From a virus, in IMG/VR virus record IMGVR_UViG_3300005914_000007, positions 1-62,504 of that record: a stretch of DNA of 62,504 nt. The stretch is one strand, 5' to 3'. The notes below the pieces were generated by a model. The model saw only the letters and a program-made list of their open reading frames with translations, was not told the origin of the DNA and ran no database searches. The position numbers and the translations under genes are program-made. Shown piece after piece: positions 45,283 to 54,922 of the stretch (within the stretch, counting starts at the first letter, position 1; each line of letters begins with the position of its first letter).

Positions 45283-47160
45283 ATGGCATTATCTAGAAGT
45301 TCAACAGGATCACCATTAAATCTTACGGTAACTCAAATAAAATCAACAAGCGGAAAAGCTACATCATCAACACTTGGTGAGTACGCAACTGGTGATGAAT
45401 TTGAATCTATTTTTTCATCAAAAAACAAATACTACAGATTCGAAACAGAGGGTAAACAGAGAAGTGTATTATCAAAAGATGAAAACATACACACAAATGA
45501 CATTTATGAGATATCAACTAACAAGATATTACGAGAATTTGATAATATACCACACTTAAAATTAAGACCAGCAGATTTTGCATACAATAGAGATGTTGGT
45601 GTATATCCAAATAATAGACTGATAATACTCAGAAGATTTGCAAATCCAATAAACGATGATATCTATTCTATAACGAATGATAAATCTCCGGGAAAACCTA
45701 TATCAACAATAGTTGGATATGTTAAAAATACCGAAGATTTTATAAATTTCAATGTTAATGAGGAGTGGGATGTTGCAGACGCTAGTTTCAAGAAATTACT
45801 TAATAAGGTCGGTGATGATTTTGGATTCAGTAAATTCCAAATAGGTGATTTATTATCAAGTGGTAATAATATTATACCAATGCCAGGAGCAACAGAATTA
45901 TTACAAAGAAGGTTAATGGTTAAATTCGGTCTAATTGGTGAAAATGAATCGGCTGTTATACCCTCTGGTGATCCTAACTTAATAAAAGATGCTAAAATAA
46001 GAAAACTAGTAACTGATGGAACGAATGGTTCTGGATTGACTGGTAAAATATCTATTATTTTCGAAGTTACATACGAACAGAAATTCATTGCCGGAGTTGA
46101 TCCCACATTTGTCTACATGGATATATTGGGTATTCTTTTAGCAATGGGTACATCAGAGTCTAAATTTTATCTTGGTGGTGGTGGAGATACTGCACTCAAC
46201 AAGAAGATAAAAGAATTTATACACAATCCCAATGAAACAATTAAACAATTCATAAAAGCTACGATTGCAGCCTTTGGATCAGCTATTGATAAATTGAAGA
46301 ATCTTTTTAATGACAGTATAGATGAAATAGCAGATGATGGAAAACCACTAAGTGAAAAAATATCAGACGGGGCCACTGCCGCTGTTATGTTTTTGGGCCG
46401 AACAATTATTGGAGATGCGGAGGCGGCTGAGGCTGCGACAGCTGGTGTGTCACAAATACAAAGTGTGTTAAATAACGTAACAAAATATATAGCTGACTTT
46501 ATATCAGCTAAATACAGAGTCGAGGCTTTGGGTATATTCGCTGCTCTATCTGGAGCACCATCAACACCATGGCATGTTACAATCGGTAATCCATTACGAC
46601 CAACATTTTGCTCCGGTGATATGTTATGTACTAAAGTTGATATAAAACAAGGACCACAACTAAGTTTTAATGATTTACCAACATATATTACAGCAAAAAT
46701 TGAATTAAAATCTGCTAGGGACCAGGGTATGCAAGAACTATTTACGAAATTCAATTCCGGTGGAATGAGAACAGTAAGTAAAACTTCTGATGGTGTTAAT
46801 AAGAAGGGTTATCTTATACAACCCGGTACAACTTTCTGGTCAAAGGCATATGGGTTGAATGTAGGCGAAGATGGTGAGATAAGCACACTGAATGCTGATG
46901 GTTCGGTTGGTAATGTAATAGTTCCGGTAATACCAAAAACAAAGGTTAGTGATCCAGAAGTTTTGGTAGATAAAATACAACCAGAAGCAAGTTTACCTGA
47001 GCAATTTACGGAATCTGTTGCAGATGCAACTGAATATATTAAGAATGGAGTTGAATCAGTACTTGATAAAGGAAAAGAGGTTACTGGTGATGCAATAGAC
47101 TACGGTACTGAGAAATTCGAAGAGGCCAAGAGCTGGGTGGGTAATTGGTGGAATAGTTAA
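45283..47160 (+). CDS. Baseplate / tail-tube-junction structural protein (gp48/gp54 type, tentative)
   Basis: 625 residues. The C-terminal half has a segment PWHVTIGNPLRPTFCSGD near 426-443 with the look of tube-fold baseplate proteins, preceded by two stretches of small or hydrophobic residues (about 380-415). The N-terminus (ALSRSSTGSPLNLTV) is a Ser/Thr-rich arm. It is followed by the gp53-like and hub genes in one unit. No clear single-family match is seen, so the gp48/gp54 label is inference from place and general similarity. Confidence 0.5.
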   Translation: MALSRSSTGSPLNLTVTQIKSTSGKATSSTLGEYATGDEFESIFSSKNKYYRFETEGKQRSVLSKDENIHTNDIYEISTNKILREFDNIPHLKLRPADFAYNRDVGVYPNNRLIILRRFANPINDDIYSITNDKSPGKPISTIVGYVKNTEDFINFNVNEEWDVADASFKKLLNKVGDDFGFSKFQIGDLLSSGNNIIPMPGATELLQRRLMVKFGLIGENESAVIPSGDPNLIKDAKIRKLVTDGTNGSGLTGKISIIFEVTYEQKFIAGVDPTFVYMDILGILLAMGTSESKFYLGGGGDTALNKKIKEFIHNPNETIKQFIKATIAAFGSAIDKLKNLFNDSIDEIADDGKPLSEKISDGATAAVMFLGRTIIGDAEAAEAATAGVSQIQSVLNNVTKYIADFISAKYRVEALGIFAALSGAPSTPWHVTIGNPLRPTFCSGDMLCTKVDIKQGPQLSFNDLPTYITAKIELKSARDQGMQELFTKFNSGGMRTVSKTSDGVNKKGYLIQPGTTFWSKAYGLNVGEDGEISTLNADGSVGNVIVPVIPKTKVSDPEVLVDKIQPEASLPEQFTESVADATEYIKNGVESVLDKGKEVTGDAIDYGTEKFEEAKSWVGNWWNS

Positions 47161-47185
47161 TGATTAAATAAAAAATATATAAATT

Positions 47186-47656
47186 ATGAAGATATACGAT
47201 ATAGACGAACTCAAATCTACGAATGGATTTCACGACTTAACACAAACGACATTTAATTACAATATTGATGTTTTTAATGAATCTACAAGACAATATTTTG
47301 TTCGGAGAGGTGAAGAAATGAGGATTGACCTTATTTCCGACACATTATATCAGAATGTGGATAATGTTGATATATTATGTAGTTATAATAATATAGATAA
47401 TCCATTGAATTTTAAAGAGGGAGAGTTGATAATATATCCAGACTACTCGGATATAATAAACCTTAGATATGTTGATCCAGATTTACTTGAAAACGAATTA
47501 ACAACACAGTCTACATCAAAAACAACTCGTAAGGATCCAAGTAGACAAGAATATGTTGATAACAAACGGGCCCTAACACCAACACAGCTAAATCGTAGAA
47601 TATCTCCATTAAATACAGGATCCGACCAATTATCGATAGGTGATGGCCTTTTTTAA
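47186..47656 (+). CDS. Baseplate protein, LysM/gp53-like
   Basis: 156 residues. The core YFVRRGEEMRIDLISDTLYQ, followed by VDNVDILCSYNNIDNPLNFKE and GELIIYP, matches the short LysM-like module of baseplate wedge proteins that join to the hub. An AAATATATA box lies 4 nt before the ATG. It sits between the tube-junction and hub genes. Confidence 0.6.
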   Translation: MKIYDIDELKSTNGFHDLTQTTFNYNIDVFNESTRQYFVRRGEEMRIDLISDTLYQNVDNVDILCSYNNIDNPLNFKEGELIIYPDYSDIINLRYVDPDLLENELTTQSTSKTTRKDPSRQEYVDNKRALTPTQLNRRISPLNTGSDQLSIGDGLF

Positions 47657-47666
47657 TAAATAATAT

Positions 47667-50312
47667 ATGATAAATCCAACAGACTATTCATTTGATGTAG
47701 GAATTTATACTGGTCTTACTCTACAGGGTGTTACTGATTTAGTATATGAGAAATTGAATATACTCGACCCAACTGGGTATGATCCATTATGGACAGAGTA
47801 CAACGACATAACAAGAGAGCATTTTTTCGCTCAAGCAGGTGTAGTAGGTCAGGTATATGATTCGGAAGCACTTTGGAGACAAAGCGCATCTATAAGGAAA
47901 CGACAAATACAGAAAGCACTTGAAATTATTGAATTAGTGGATGGTCCAAAATCGGCAAATCCAATACAGAAAGAAATAATTACTGAAGTAGAACCATCCT
48001 CGATAGATTCTATCGAAACAATACCTCTTGATGATGGTTTATTAGAAATATCAGAAATACAAGTAGTAAATTATGAACTAGAAAAAGATACTAATATTGG
48101 ATCACCTATATTAGAAACAAATGTAGAACCAGAGGATGTGATAGAACAACCGGGTGATGATTCATCCGAGGATGTTAAATCACAAAGTGAATCTGATTTC
48201 ATACCAGTACAACTCACAGAAGTGTCAAAACCATCTATACGGCCAATCCCAATAACTTTCAACACTGGGAATATGAGTCCCAAGGATCAGAAACAATTTG
48301 AAGTTGGTTTGGGTCAAGTACCACTCGTTTATTATAATGGTATTCACATCGAATATAATAGAATAAAAACTTTTATGTTATATCACGAGGGTATATTACC
48401 AGCATTGAAGGTTTCATTTGCAGACCAGGCTTCATTTCGTGATATTGGATTCCCAACGGATGATATTTCGATAACGGTTTATATAAATTCTCGATCCAAA
48501 TTAGTGAGGTCTATATACATGGATTTCAAAGTAACTAATATGAGAGATTCCGAGGGTATTATTTCAATAACAGGTATTACCGACATACCACAAATTTACA
48601 TAGCTAAATTTGAATCATATAATTCCAGAACATCATTAGACGTTATGAAAGAAATAGCCAAGACATGCAAACTTGGATTCCAATCAAATATAAGTTCAAC
48701 ATCTGATAAGCAGACTTGGATAAACCCAGGATTTAAAAGAAAGGCTTGGATTGAGAGTATATGTGAGAACGCTTATATATCAGATAAATCATTTGTTACT
48801 TGTTACATCGATTTCTATTACAATCTATGCTATATGGACTTAGAAAAAGAAATTGGACGAGATATATCAAAAGACCAGATGAGACTTTCAACTGGTAAGT
48901 CTGAAATTACTGACGATCCAAGAGACGAAGACACAATAATACCAGTGTTATTAACTACTGATAAATCAGCACTAGACACAAACTGTCATGTCAATAAAGT
49001 TGATATTTTGAATAGATCGACAAGAATAAGTCTAAACAGAGCATATTCAACCAAGACAAAGTTTTATGATGATATCAATAAAGAAATTTTGATATTCGAT
49101 ATTGATACTATTGCCGAAGATAAAACTAAATTAATATTAAAGGCTAAATTAAATGATTCACAATTCTATAAAGAGAATCAAAATAATGTATGGGTTGGTA
49201 AGATTGATAAATATGGAAATGGTGATGGCAATTCACACGATAATTATAATTACTCACAGATACACAACAAAGTTAATCGGACTGAATTAAACAAAATTGA
49301 TATCGATATCGAATTAGATATACCTAATTACAATTTCTATTTATTTCAGAAAATAAGATTTGAGTTAATATATGATGTGCCTGGAGCCCTATCAACATCT
49401 ATGAAACATGAAAGAATATCTGGTGAGGCTATAATAAATTCACTAGAATTCGTATTTGATGGTAATAGATTCTATCAGAAAATAGGATTGTTAAGAAGAG
49501 ATTTAGAAAAGACTGAGGAAGAAATCGAGAATACAAGTGATGATAAGAATTATAAAGAGGAGTATCAAGAAAATGATAATCCACTTGGTCCGGATGATAA
49601 TTTATCACAAGTGGAAGACCTGGAAGTTCCGGAATTAGAAGTTATTTCTCCTAAAATTGTAGAATTAGATGTTCCGAATACTATTCAAGATACTACTACA
49701 TTTATCGTAAACGAAAGGGTAATAAAAGCCATGGACCTTTTGATAAATGAACACGGATCATCTAGATATGGTGCATCAGCAATAGTAGGTAATATGCTAG
49801 CTGAAAGTAATTTAATAGTTGATACACTAGAAATAAGTTTATTAAATCAAAAAAAATCATGGAACGGTGGAGTAAGTCTTGTACAATGGACCGGAGTCAG
49901 AAGAACATCATTTGAAAAATATTTTGGGATAGCAAATAGTAGAACAGAAAGAAAAAAATTAATCGGTATTTCTAACGAAAATGTCGAAGATTATCAGAAA
50001 AAAGTAAGAGAGAAGGTTTCCTTCGAAGCGGCTATAAAGTATTATTGGGAAGAACTATCTTCTTCTGTGCGTTCCAAATTAGAAACTGCTGATGATTCCG
50101 AAAAAGCAGCCGATGCAATACTGGCTGATTTAAGACCTGGGGATTACCTTTGTTGGTCACTTTGGGATGGTAAAGGAGCTACAAGTGAATTTTGTACAAG
50201 AGGTCAGAAAACTAAGGCAGATGCTTTGATATGGAAAAACAAACAGAGAAATCACAGGGTTGAAAATTCACAGATAGCTTATAATACTTATAGTCAAAAT
50301 AGACTAGCTTAA
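47667..50312 (+). CDS. Baseplate hub protein with C-terminal tail lysozyme domain
   Basis: 881 residues. Residues about 200-620 fit a hub (gp27/gpD-like) architecture: beta domains with GIHIEYNRIKTFMLYHEG and repeated I-D-I-E-L-D strands. An acidic linker (LEVPELEVISPKIVELDV) follows. The last ~190 residues look like a phage tail lysozyme domain: GNMLAESNL near 707-715 with the catalytic Glu, then GGVSLVQWTGVRRTSF. Together with the CHAP spike it would give this phage two cell-wall hydrolases in the tail. A TAATAAATA box is 4 nt before the ATG. Confidence 0.75.
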   Translation: MINPTDYSFDVGIYTGLTLQGVTDLVYEKLNILDPTGYDPLWTEYNDITREHFFAQAGVVGQVYDSEALWRQSASIRKRQIQKALEIIELVDGPKSANPIQKEIITEVEPSSIDSIETIPLDDGLLEISEIQVVNYELEKDTNIGSPILETNVEPEDVIEQPGDDSSEDVKSQSESDFIPVQLTEVSKPSIRPIPITFNTGNMSPKDQKQFEVGLGQVPLVYYNGIHIEYNRIKTFMLYHEGILPALKVSFADQASFRDIGFPTDDISITVYINSRSKLVRSIYMDFKVTNMRDSEGIISITGITDIPQIYIAKFESYNSRTSLDVMKEIAKTCKLGFQSNISSTSDKQTWINPGFKRKAWIESICENAYISDKSFVTCYIDFYYNLCYMDLEKEIGRDISKDQMRLSTGKSEITDDPRDEDTIIPVLLTTDKSALDTNCHVNKVDILNRSTRISLNRAYSTKTKFYDDINKEILIFDIDTIAEDKTKLILKAKLNDSQFYKENQNNVWVGKIDKYGNGDGNSHDNYNYSQIHNKVNRTELNKIDIDIELDIPNYNFYLFQKIRFELIYDVPGALSTSMKHERISGEAIINSLEFVFDGNRFYQKIGLLRRDLEKTEEEIENTSDDKNYKEEYQENDNPLGPDDNLSQVEDLEVPELEVISPKIVELDVPNTIQDTTTFIVNERVIKAMDLLINEHGSSRYGASAIVGNMLAESNLIVDTLEISLLNQKKSWNGGVSLVQWTGVRRTSFEKYFGIANSRTERKKLIGISNENVEDYQKKVREKVSFEAAIKYYWEELSSSVRSKLETADDSEKAADAILADLRPGDYLCWSLWDGKGATSEFCTRGQKTKADALIWKNKQRNHRVENSQIAYNTYSQNRLA

Positions 50313-50339
50313 TTGATAGTAAATCTTAATATATAGTAT

Positions 50340-50969
50340 ATGAGATTTATACACAATTATAAACAATACCAAGAATCTTTACAAATAGATACTAGATTCA
50401 ATCTTATAGATAATTTAAAAGAATCATTATCTATGTGGCATGATGTATTACTAGCTTCGATTGGAGCCGAGGAAGTTGATATGGTTGGTGAATTTCACCT
50501 AGATAAGGAAACAATGGATATGGAACTTAGTAGCCTAAATAATAGTACCGAATTTCTAAACTCATTATCTTCGATAGGTTTGAAACAATCAACGGTTGTG
50601 GAAACAGATAATTATGAAACATTCATAAACAGACCCTGTAAATTTATGTTGGTATATGATGTAAAAGCCAATGAATTAGAGACGCCAGAATATATTCTAT
50701 TTCAATCATGGGACAATGGTGAGAAGAAATGGGAAGAAACTAAACTATACAAGATAAATGGCAACATAAATGACTTCTATAATAAACTCACATCCAGAAC
50801 AATTGAAATAATTGATGGTGAGAATAATTACATCTACAGTACATCAAATGGTAATGACTGGATATTACAAAATATACAAAATCAGAATGATGATTATACC
50901 AAAACATTTAGAAAAGAAGAGTTTGAAGAATTATTGGACCGGGAAGGTCTAAAATTGAATATCATTTAA
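50340..50969 (+). CDS. Hypothetical protein with capsid-targeting-like N-terminus (209 aa)
   Basis: Starts MRFIHNYKQYQESLQ, with the Y-x-x-Y-x-E-S pattern. The rest is helical then acidic beta, with no known motif. The start follows TAATATATA by 4 nt. It overlaps the convergent J-domain gene at its stop. Confidence 0.6.
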   Translation: MRFIHNYKQYQESLQIDTRFNLIDNLKESLSMWHDVLLASIGAEEVDMVGEFHLDKETMDMELSSLNNSTEFLNSLSSIGLKQSTVVETDNYETFINRPCKFMLVYDVKANELETPEYILFQSWDNGEKKWEETKLYKINGNINDFYNKLTSRTIEIIDGENNYIYSTSNGNDWILQNIQNQNDDYTKTFRKEEFEELLDREGLKLNII

Positions 50970-51510
50970 CACTCCTCTTGATATATTCTAACATAACATA
51001 ATCTTTACTATTCACATCAGCTTCCATCCACTTCCAAGTAAATGTCTTTTTTAGAAAATTTGTTCTACTTTCATATAGACTTATCCGATCATTTATTTCC
51101 TTTAACGGAATATCACTCTGTGGCATAATATCTAATGAAACTGATAGCCTAAGGAGTTCTAGATAATCACCTTTTCTATATGCCTCTGTTGCCTCCATGT
51201 ATAGAGAGTTTAATAGTTCATTAGTTATTTTATCAGGATGTGTTTCTTTAACTATCTTACGAAATAGGTCTTTGGTATCAGTGTCTTTCTGTATGGGTTC
51301 CTCTTCTATTTGTACAACTTCAGAAATTTCTTCAACTGGATTCATATATATCTCTTTTAAATCTGGATAATTATTTAACAACATATTAACTGATGTCATA
51401 AAATGTATATCAGCTTCTGATATAAGCTCGGATTGATAAATGTAATCAGCCTCCACCCATTCTAACTTTTTGAAAAGTCGTTTCACTTCTAAAAATTTCA
51501 ATTTATCCAC
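50962..51510 (-). CDS. J-domain-like protein
   Basis: 182 residues with KDLFRKIVKETHPDK, which contains the HPD signature (residues 91-93) preceded by a basic helix and followed by Y-x-x-A-x-x-A-Y-x-x-G-D-Y, the pattern of helices II and III of DnaJ. The flanking N- and C-terminal regions are unique. J proteins activate Hsp70 ATPases; here it may recruit host DnaK for phage assembly. It could also be a degenerate J-like domain. Confidence 0.65.
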   Translation of the reverse strand: MDKLKFLEVKRLFKKLEWVEADYIYQSELISEADIHFMTSVNMLLNNYPDLKEIYMNPVEEISEVVQIEEEPIQKDTDTKDLFRKIVKETHPDKITNELLNSLYMEATEAYRKGDYLELLRLSVSLDIMPQSDIPLKEINDRISLYESRTNFLKKTFTWKWMEADVNSKDYVMLEYIKRSVK

Positions 51511-51563
51511 ATGTATTGTATTTTTTATTATAGACTATGTTGTTATAAAACCACGTAATTTTT

Positions 51564-51572
51564 TAATATATA
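51564..51572 (+). promoter_or_regulatory. TAATATATA box before the LRR gene
   Basis: TAATATATA, TCAT, ATG (51577), a textbook case of the conserved spacing, after a 66-nt intergenic gap. Confidence 0.5.
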
Positions 51573-51576
51573 TCAT

Positions 51577-52437
51577 ATGTTGGATAGTTATAAGAAATTT
51601 ATGGAAAATATATATGCTCGTGAGGATATATCATCTTTGTGTAAAAAGTACGGAATCACTGATTATACAATAAATGAAGATGAGACCGTTGATGTACATC
51701 TAAGTGTTTTCATATCGAGATATAGTAATCTTAAAAGATTACCACTTAACTTCAACTCTGTAAATGGTGATTTTTTTATAGCGGATAATGCATTAGAAAC
51801 TCTACATGGATGCCCACCACACATAATAAATGTATTGTCAGCATCTGGTAATAATATAACATCATTTGAGGGTGGTCCGAAAACTGTGGGGAATTTATGT
51901 GATGTTACACAAAATAAAATCACAACATTAAAAGATTGTCCGACTATATATGGTTCCTTTTTCTGTGGTCACAATTACTTAAAATCACTCGTTGGTTGTC
52001 CTAAAATACTCAAGACTTTTGAATGTAATAATAACAATTTAAAATCGCTTGTTGGATGTGCCGATACTATAAATGGAACATTTAATTGTGAATATAATGC
52101 ATTAGTTGATTTGGTTGGTGGTCCTAAACATGTCAAAAAAAATATAGTACTAGATCATAATAAACTAACAAGTTTAATTGGATTTCCAGAACTATATTCG
52201 GAAACGGCAACACTTACATTATATAATAACCCAGTATATGATGTATATTCATTATTTAATACCATATCCGCTGCTGAATACATGAACGAGTGGGAAGTTA
52301 TTGATGTCGATAATATGCAAGTATCATATCTTAGGATTTGTGAAGTGTATAAATCTCTAGATATACCAGTATTAAAATATGAATTAGTAAAAAATCATTT
52401 CGATAACACAGAGGGTAATTACACTTTGGTGAATTAA
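51577..52437 (+). CDS. Leucine-rich repeat protein
   Basis: 286 residues. From about 50 to 210 there are at least seven repeats of ~22 residues with the form N-x-L-x-S-L-x-G-C-P-x-x-I-x-G-x-F-x-C, for example KSLVGCPKILKTFECNNNNL. This is a bacterial/phage LRR type. The start MLDSYKKFMENIYARED resembles the tag. LRRs mediate protein binding; the partner is unknown. A 4-nt-spaced TAATATATA box precedes the ATG. Confidence 0.75.
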   Translation: MLDSYKKFMENIYAREDISSLCKKYGITDYTINEDETVDVHLSVFISRYSNLKRLPLNFNSVNGDFFIADNALETLHGCPPHIINVLSASGNNITSFEGGPKTVGNLCDVTQNKITTLKDCPTIYGSFFCGHNYLKSLVGCPKILKTFECNNNNLKSLVGCADTINGTFNCEYNALVDLVGGPKHVKKNIVLDHNKLTSLIGFPELYSETATLTLYNNPVYDVYSLFNTISAAEYMNEWEVIDVDNMQVSYLRICEVYKSLDIPVLKYELVKNHFDNTEGNYTLVN

Positions 52438-52447
52438 TATATAAACT

Positions 52448-52942
52448 ATGAATATTAAAGAACTTTACAATCTTAGAGAAATTCTTGTAGAAGAAGGTTT
52501 GATAGAAGATGTTAAAGATATAGACCAGTTGATAGAAGAGAGTACATCAGCAACCGGAGGTGCAGGAGGAGGTTCTGTGATGAGTGGAGGTACTTCTTTA
52601 GCTAATTCAAGACCTGGTGGACATGGTACTATACAATCTTCACAACCAGGATCACCCAAAGGCCGTGATTGGATTAATGGCGGCTTATCAGATGGTGAAG
52701 ATGGTGATGTGAATGTTGCATTTAATCCATCAGGAGATGATCGTATCTTTCAAAAGATGCCTATGGGTAAAGGACATGGTGCTCAAACTGGTAAGAAATC
52801 CAGAGAAAAGAAACTTGATATCAAACACGTAAGAGATATACTGAAAAATCGTGGGAGTGATGGTGAGAAGCCAGGTAAAGTAATGGATTTCAATGATTTC
52901 ACCAAATCACAAATGGGTGATGTCAAAAAGTTAGATAAGTAA
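52448..52942 (+). CDS. Glycine/serine-rich hypothetical protein (164 aa)
   Basis: A helical N-terminal 35 residues (ELYNLREILVEEGLIED), a long low-complexity Gly/Ser/Asp linker (TGGAGGGSVMSGG), and a basic end. The TAATATATA box is 4 nt before the ATG. Nothing is recognised; a flexible virion or scaffold protein is possible. Confidence 0.5.
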   Translation: MNIKELYNLREILVEEGLIEDVKDIDQLIEESTSATGGAGGGSVMSGGTSLANSRPGGHGTIQSSQPGSPKGRDWINGGLSDGEDGDVNVAFNPSGDDRIFQKMPMGKGHGAQTGKKSREKKLDIKHVRDILKNRGSDGEKPGKVMDFNDFTKSQMGDVKKLDK

Positions 52943-52943
52943 G

Positions 52944-53362
52944 ATGCCGATTATTAACAAATTCAATAGTTTTAATGAATCCACGGATAGTAATCTATAT
53001 AAGAATATACAGGATGCTTTCTCGGAGTTAATTGATGAGGGATATATGGTAAAATAGAATTAGATATAACTCAGATATCAAAACTTTCAGGAACTGATAA
53101 ACCAAAGTTCGTAAAATTAGAACACAGTAGTAAAAATCTACAATTCTTCTATGGTGATGAATGGGGTATTATTGATAATAGAAAGGAATTATGTCTATGG
53201 ATGCTTTCGGCTAGAATAAACCAAGATGAGTTGTTAGTGAAAAATCCGAAGTGGGGTAAATCTGGGAATATGTTTAAAACAACAGAACATAATAATTCAA
53301 CAAAAACATTATATTCACTTGACTTCTCACTTAATAATGAGATAACTTTTCAAGAGATTTGA
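52944..53362 (+). pseudogene. Frameshifted hypothetical gene
   Basis: ATG 52944 reads MPIINKFNSFNESTDSNLY (another capsid-targeting-like start), then DAFSELIDEGYMVK and a stop at 53055-53057. One missing A in the A-run near 53050 would join GYMVK to IELDITQISKLSG and the open frame to a stop at 53360-53362, giving about 139 residues. This could be decay or a sequencing indel; no motif was recognised. Confidence 0.55.
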
Positions 53363-53913
53363 ACAATGACGGGAAAAATCCATATAAAACTATGGAAGAA
53401 TTCAACGAAAAATTAATAATATGTGGTAAGTCAGGATCAGGGAAAGACTATCTACTAATAAAGCTCAGAGCGATGGGATTCAAAACCTCTATCAAAACAA
53501 CTACCAGGCCACAAAGAACAAGTGAAACAAACGGTATAGATTATCATTTTGTAACAAATAAGGCATTTAAAGACTCAGAGATGGTTGTAGAACAAACCTT
53601 TAATAATCATCAAAATGATGAATGGTTTTATGGTTTTGAACGAAAGGAATTCAACGAAAAGAATGTATTTATAATGACACCAGGTGAAGTCAGTCAACTA
53701 GATGAAAATATTCGAAAGGAATGTTTTGTGGTATATCTGAACATTGATTTAGAGACACGAAAAAACCGCCTTTCAGATAGAGAAGATATTAACGACTCTA
53801 TCCAAAGGCGGTTAGATGCTGATGAGAAAGATTTCTCATCATTTGAGGACTTTGATTTATCTATATCTGATCCACAATTCGAAGTTGAAGATATTATTTC
53901 TTTGATGTTTTGA
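53359..53913 (+). CDS. Guanylate-kinase-like nucleotide kinase
   Basis: 184 residues from TTG 53359, or 173 from ATG 53392. Walker A CGKSGSGKD is followed by TTTRPQRTSETNGIDYHFV, which matches the GMP-binding region of guanylate kinases. Residues after that keep the lid-type R-x-x-x-R pattern (ETRKNRLSDRED). It may phosphorylate GMP/dGMP for DNA synthesis. A 10-bp inverted repeat (AACCGCCTTT / AAAGGCGGTT, around 53764-53813) lies inside the gene. Confidence 0.7.
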   Translation: MNNDGKNPYKTMEEFNEKLIICGKSGSGKDYLLIKLRAMGFKTSIKTTTRPQRTSETNGIDYHFVTNKAFKDSEMVVEQTFNNHQNDEWFYGFERKEFNEKNVFIMTPGEVSQLDENIRKECFVVYLNIDLETRKNRLSDREDINDSIQRRLDADEKDFSSFEDFDLSISDPQFEVEDIISLMF

Positions 53914-54181
53914 TAGCCTTAGCAAGAACGACTTCAACAAATTCACACATCTTTAAATCGTTCTCAACACAATACTTCTTCACTTCTAAGTGAATATCGG
54001 ATGAAATAGTCAAAGTTTTTACTTTTTTCTCACCTTGTTTCTTGATTATTACATCTTCTAAATTCTTCAAGTGTGATTTAACATTATTTATCTGTTCTAG
54101 TGAAAATTCAACTGCTTCTCCTGAAATCTCTTCCAGAGCCACTTCTAGATTTTCTGTAAATTCTTTTAATTTATTTCTCAT
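53894..54181 (-). CDS. Ribbon-helix-helix-like protein
   Basis: 95 residues. The C-terminal 50 (KVKTLTISSDIHLEVKKYC to the end) have the strand-helix-helix layout of CopG/Arc DNA-binding proteins. The N-terminal part is an acidic helix (NLEVALEEISGEA). It could repress neighbouring operons. Its 3' end overlaps the kinase gene. Confidence 0.55.
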   Translation of the reverse strand: MRNKLKEFTENLEVALEEISGEAVEFSLEQINNVKSHLKNLEDVIIKKQGEKKVKTLTISSDIHLEVKKYCVENDLKMCEFVEVVLAKAIKTSKK

Positions 54182-54247
54182 GATTTTAAATATTTATTTT
54201 TAATTATATACTTAAATAATTAAATAGTTTATATCAAGTATGGATTT

Positions 54248-54299
54248 TTTATATAACGGAACGTAAAACACATAAGTCTTTAGCTGATGTGTAGTTCAT
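54248..54299 (+). repeat. Repeat copy D: IS605/TnpB right-end-like hairpin element
   Basis: TTTATATAACGGAACG, then a hairpin with arms ACACATAAG / CTGATGTGT (one mismatch) around TCTTTAG, then TAGTTCAT. It is intergenic between two minus-strand operons and has the full left part, like A and C. The surrounding 54182-54358 holds nothing else recognisable. Confidence 0.7.
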
Positions 54300-54358
54300 A
54301 CTATTAATCTAAATGTGTTTAAAATTAAATTACTATACCTATCAAATGACTCAATTAA

Positions 54359-54517
54359 TCATCTAAGATTTTTCTTACTTCCGTATGGTTTTTTAACATT
54401 TTCCTCTTTAACAACTAACTTATCCAATTTAAATACATTACATGCTTTATAAAGGTCATTACACACTTTATCCAATTCATCCCTAACGCTTAAATTTACT
54501 ATTTTTTCAGTTGCCAT
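54359..54517 (-). CDS. Small hypothetical protein (52 aa)
   Basis: Starts MATEKIVNLSVRDELDKVCN and ends in a basic tail (KPYGSKKNLR). It begins 7 nt after the stop of the membrane-protein gene on the same strand, so the two form an operon. Nothing is recognised. Confidence 0.55.
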   Translation of the reverse strand: MATEKIVNLSVRDELDKVCNDLYKACNVFKLDKLVVKEENVKKPYGSKKNLR

Positions 54518-54523
54518 GTCATA

Positions 54524-54865
54524 TTATTTATTCATAAAGGATCTAATTAAATCAGTTGCACTAACGACAGCAGGTATTACTTTCTCAATGATATCCTTGT
54601 GTAAAGCATCTTTATCATTATTCAAATCTTCATTCGTCTTTAGTAATTGTGCAATCGTTTTATTCTTATCTTCTAATCTATCGGCATGTATTTTATTAAT
54701 GACACCAAATGCTGTTAATAAAAATCCAGCCAACACAACAATAACCCACCTCATCCATTCAAATCCATCACTAGTAATGGGTGGTTCGGTGATAATAATC
54801 TGAGGCATTACCAAAACTGGGAAAATAATCTGTGCAATCATAAATAAAAAAACTTTTTTCTTCAT
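54524..54865 (-). CDS. Membrane-anchored coiled-coil protein (113 aa)
   Basis: The N-terminus looks like a signal or first transmembrane helix (MKKKVFLFMIAQIIFPVLVM). A second hydrophobic stretch (VIVVLAGFLLTAFGV) follows, then a charged coiled coil (NKIHADRLEDKNKTIAQLL). This shape is seen in holins and inner spanins, but there is no specific match. Confidence 0.5.
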   Translation of the reverse strand: MKKKVFLFMIAQIIFPVLVMPQIIITEPPITSDGFEWMRWVIVVLAGFLLTAFGVINKIHADRLEDKNKTIAQLLKTNEDLNNDKDALHKDIIEKVIPAVVSATDLIRSFMNK

Positions 54866-54922
54866 ATCTTTTCTTTTTATTAAACTAATGTATATATAAA
54901 AATGATATAATAGGTTTTTTTA

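Noticed and set aside
53764-53813. 10-bp inverted repeat inside the guanylate-kinase-like gene
   Set aside because: It lies in well-formed coding sequence with a long loop; it may be chance, so no regulatory claim is made.
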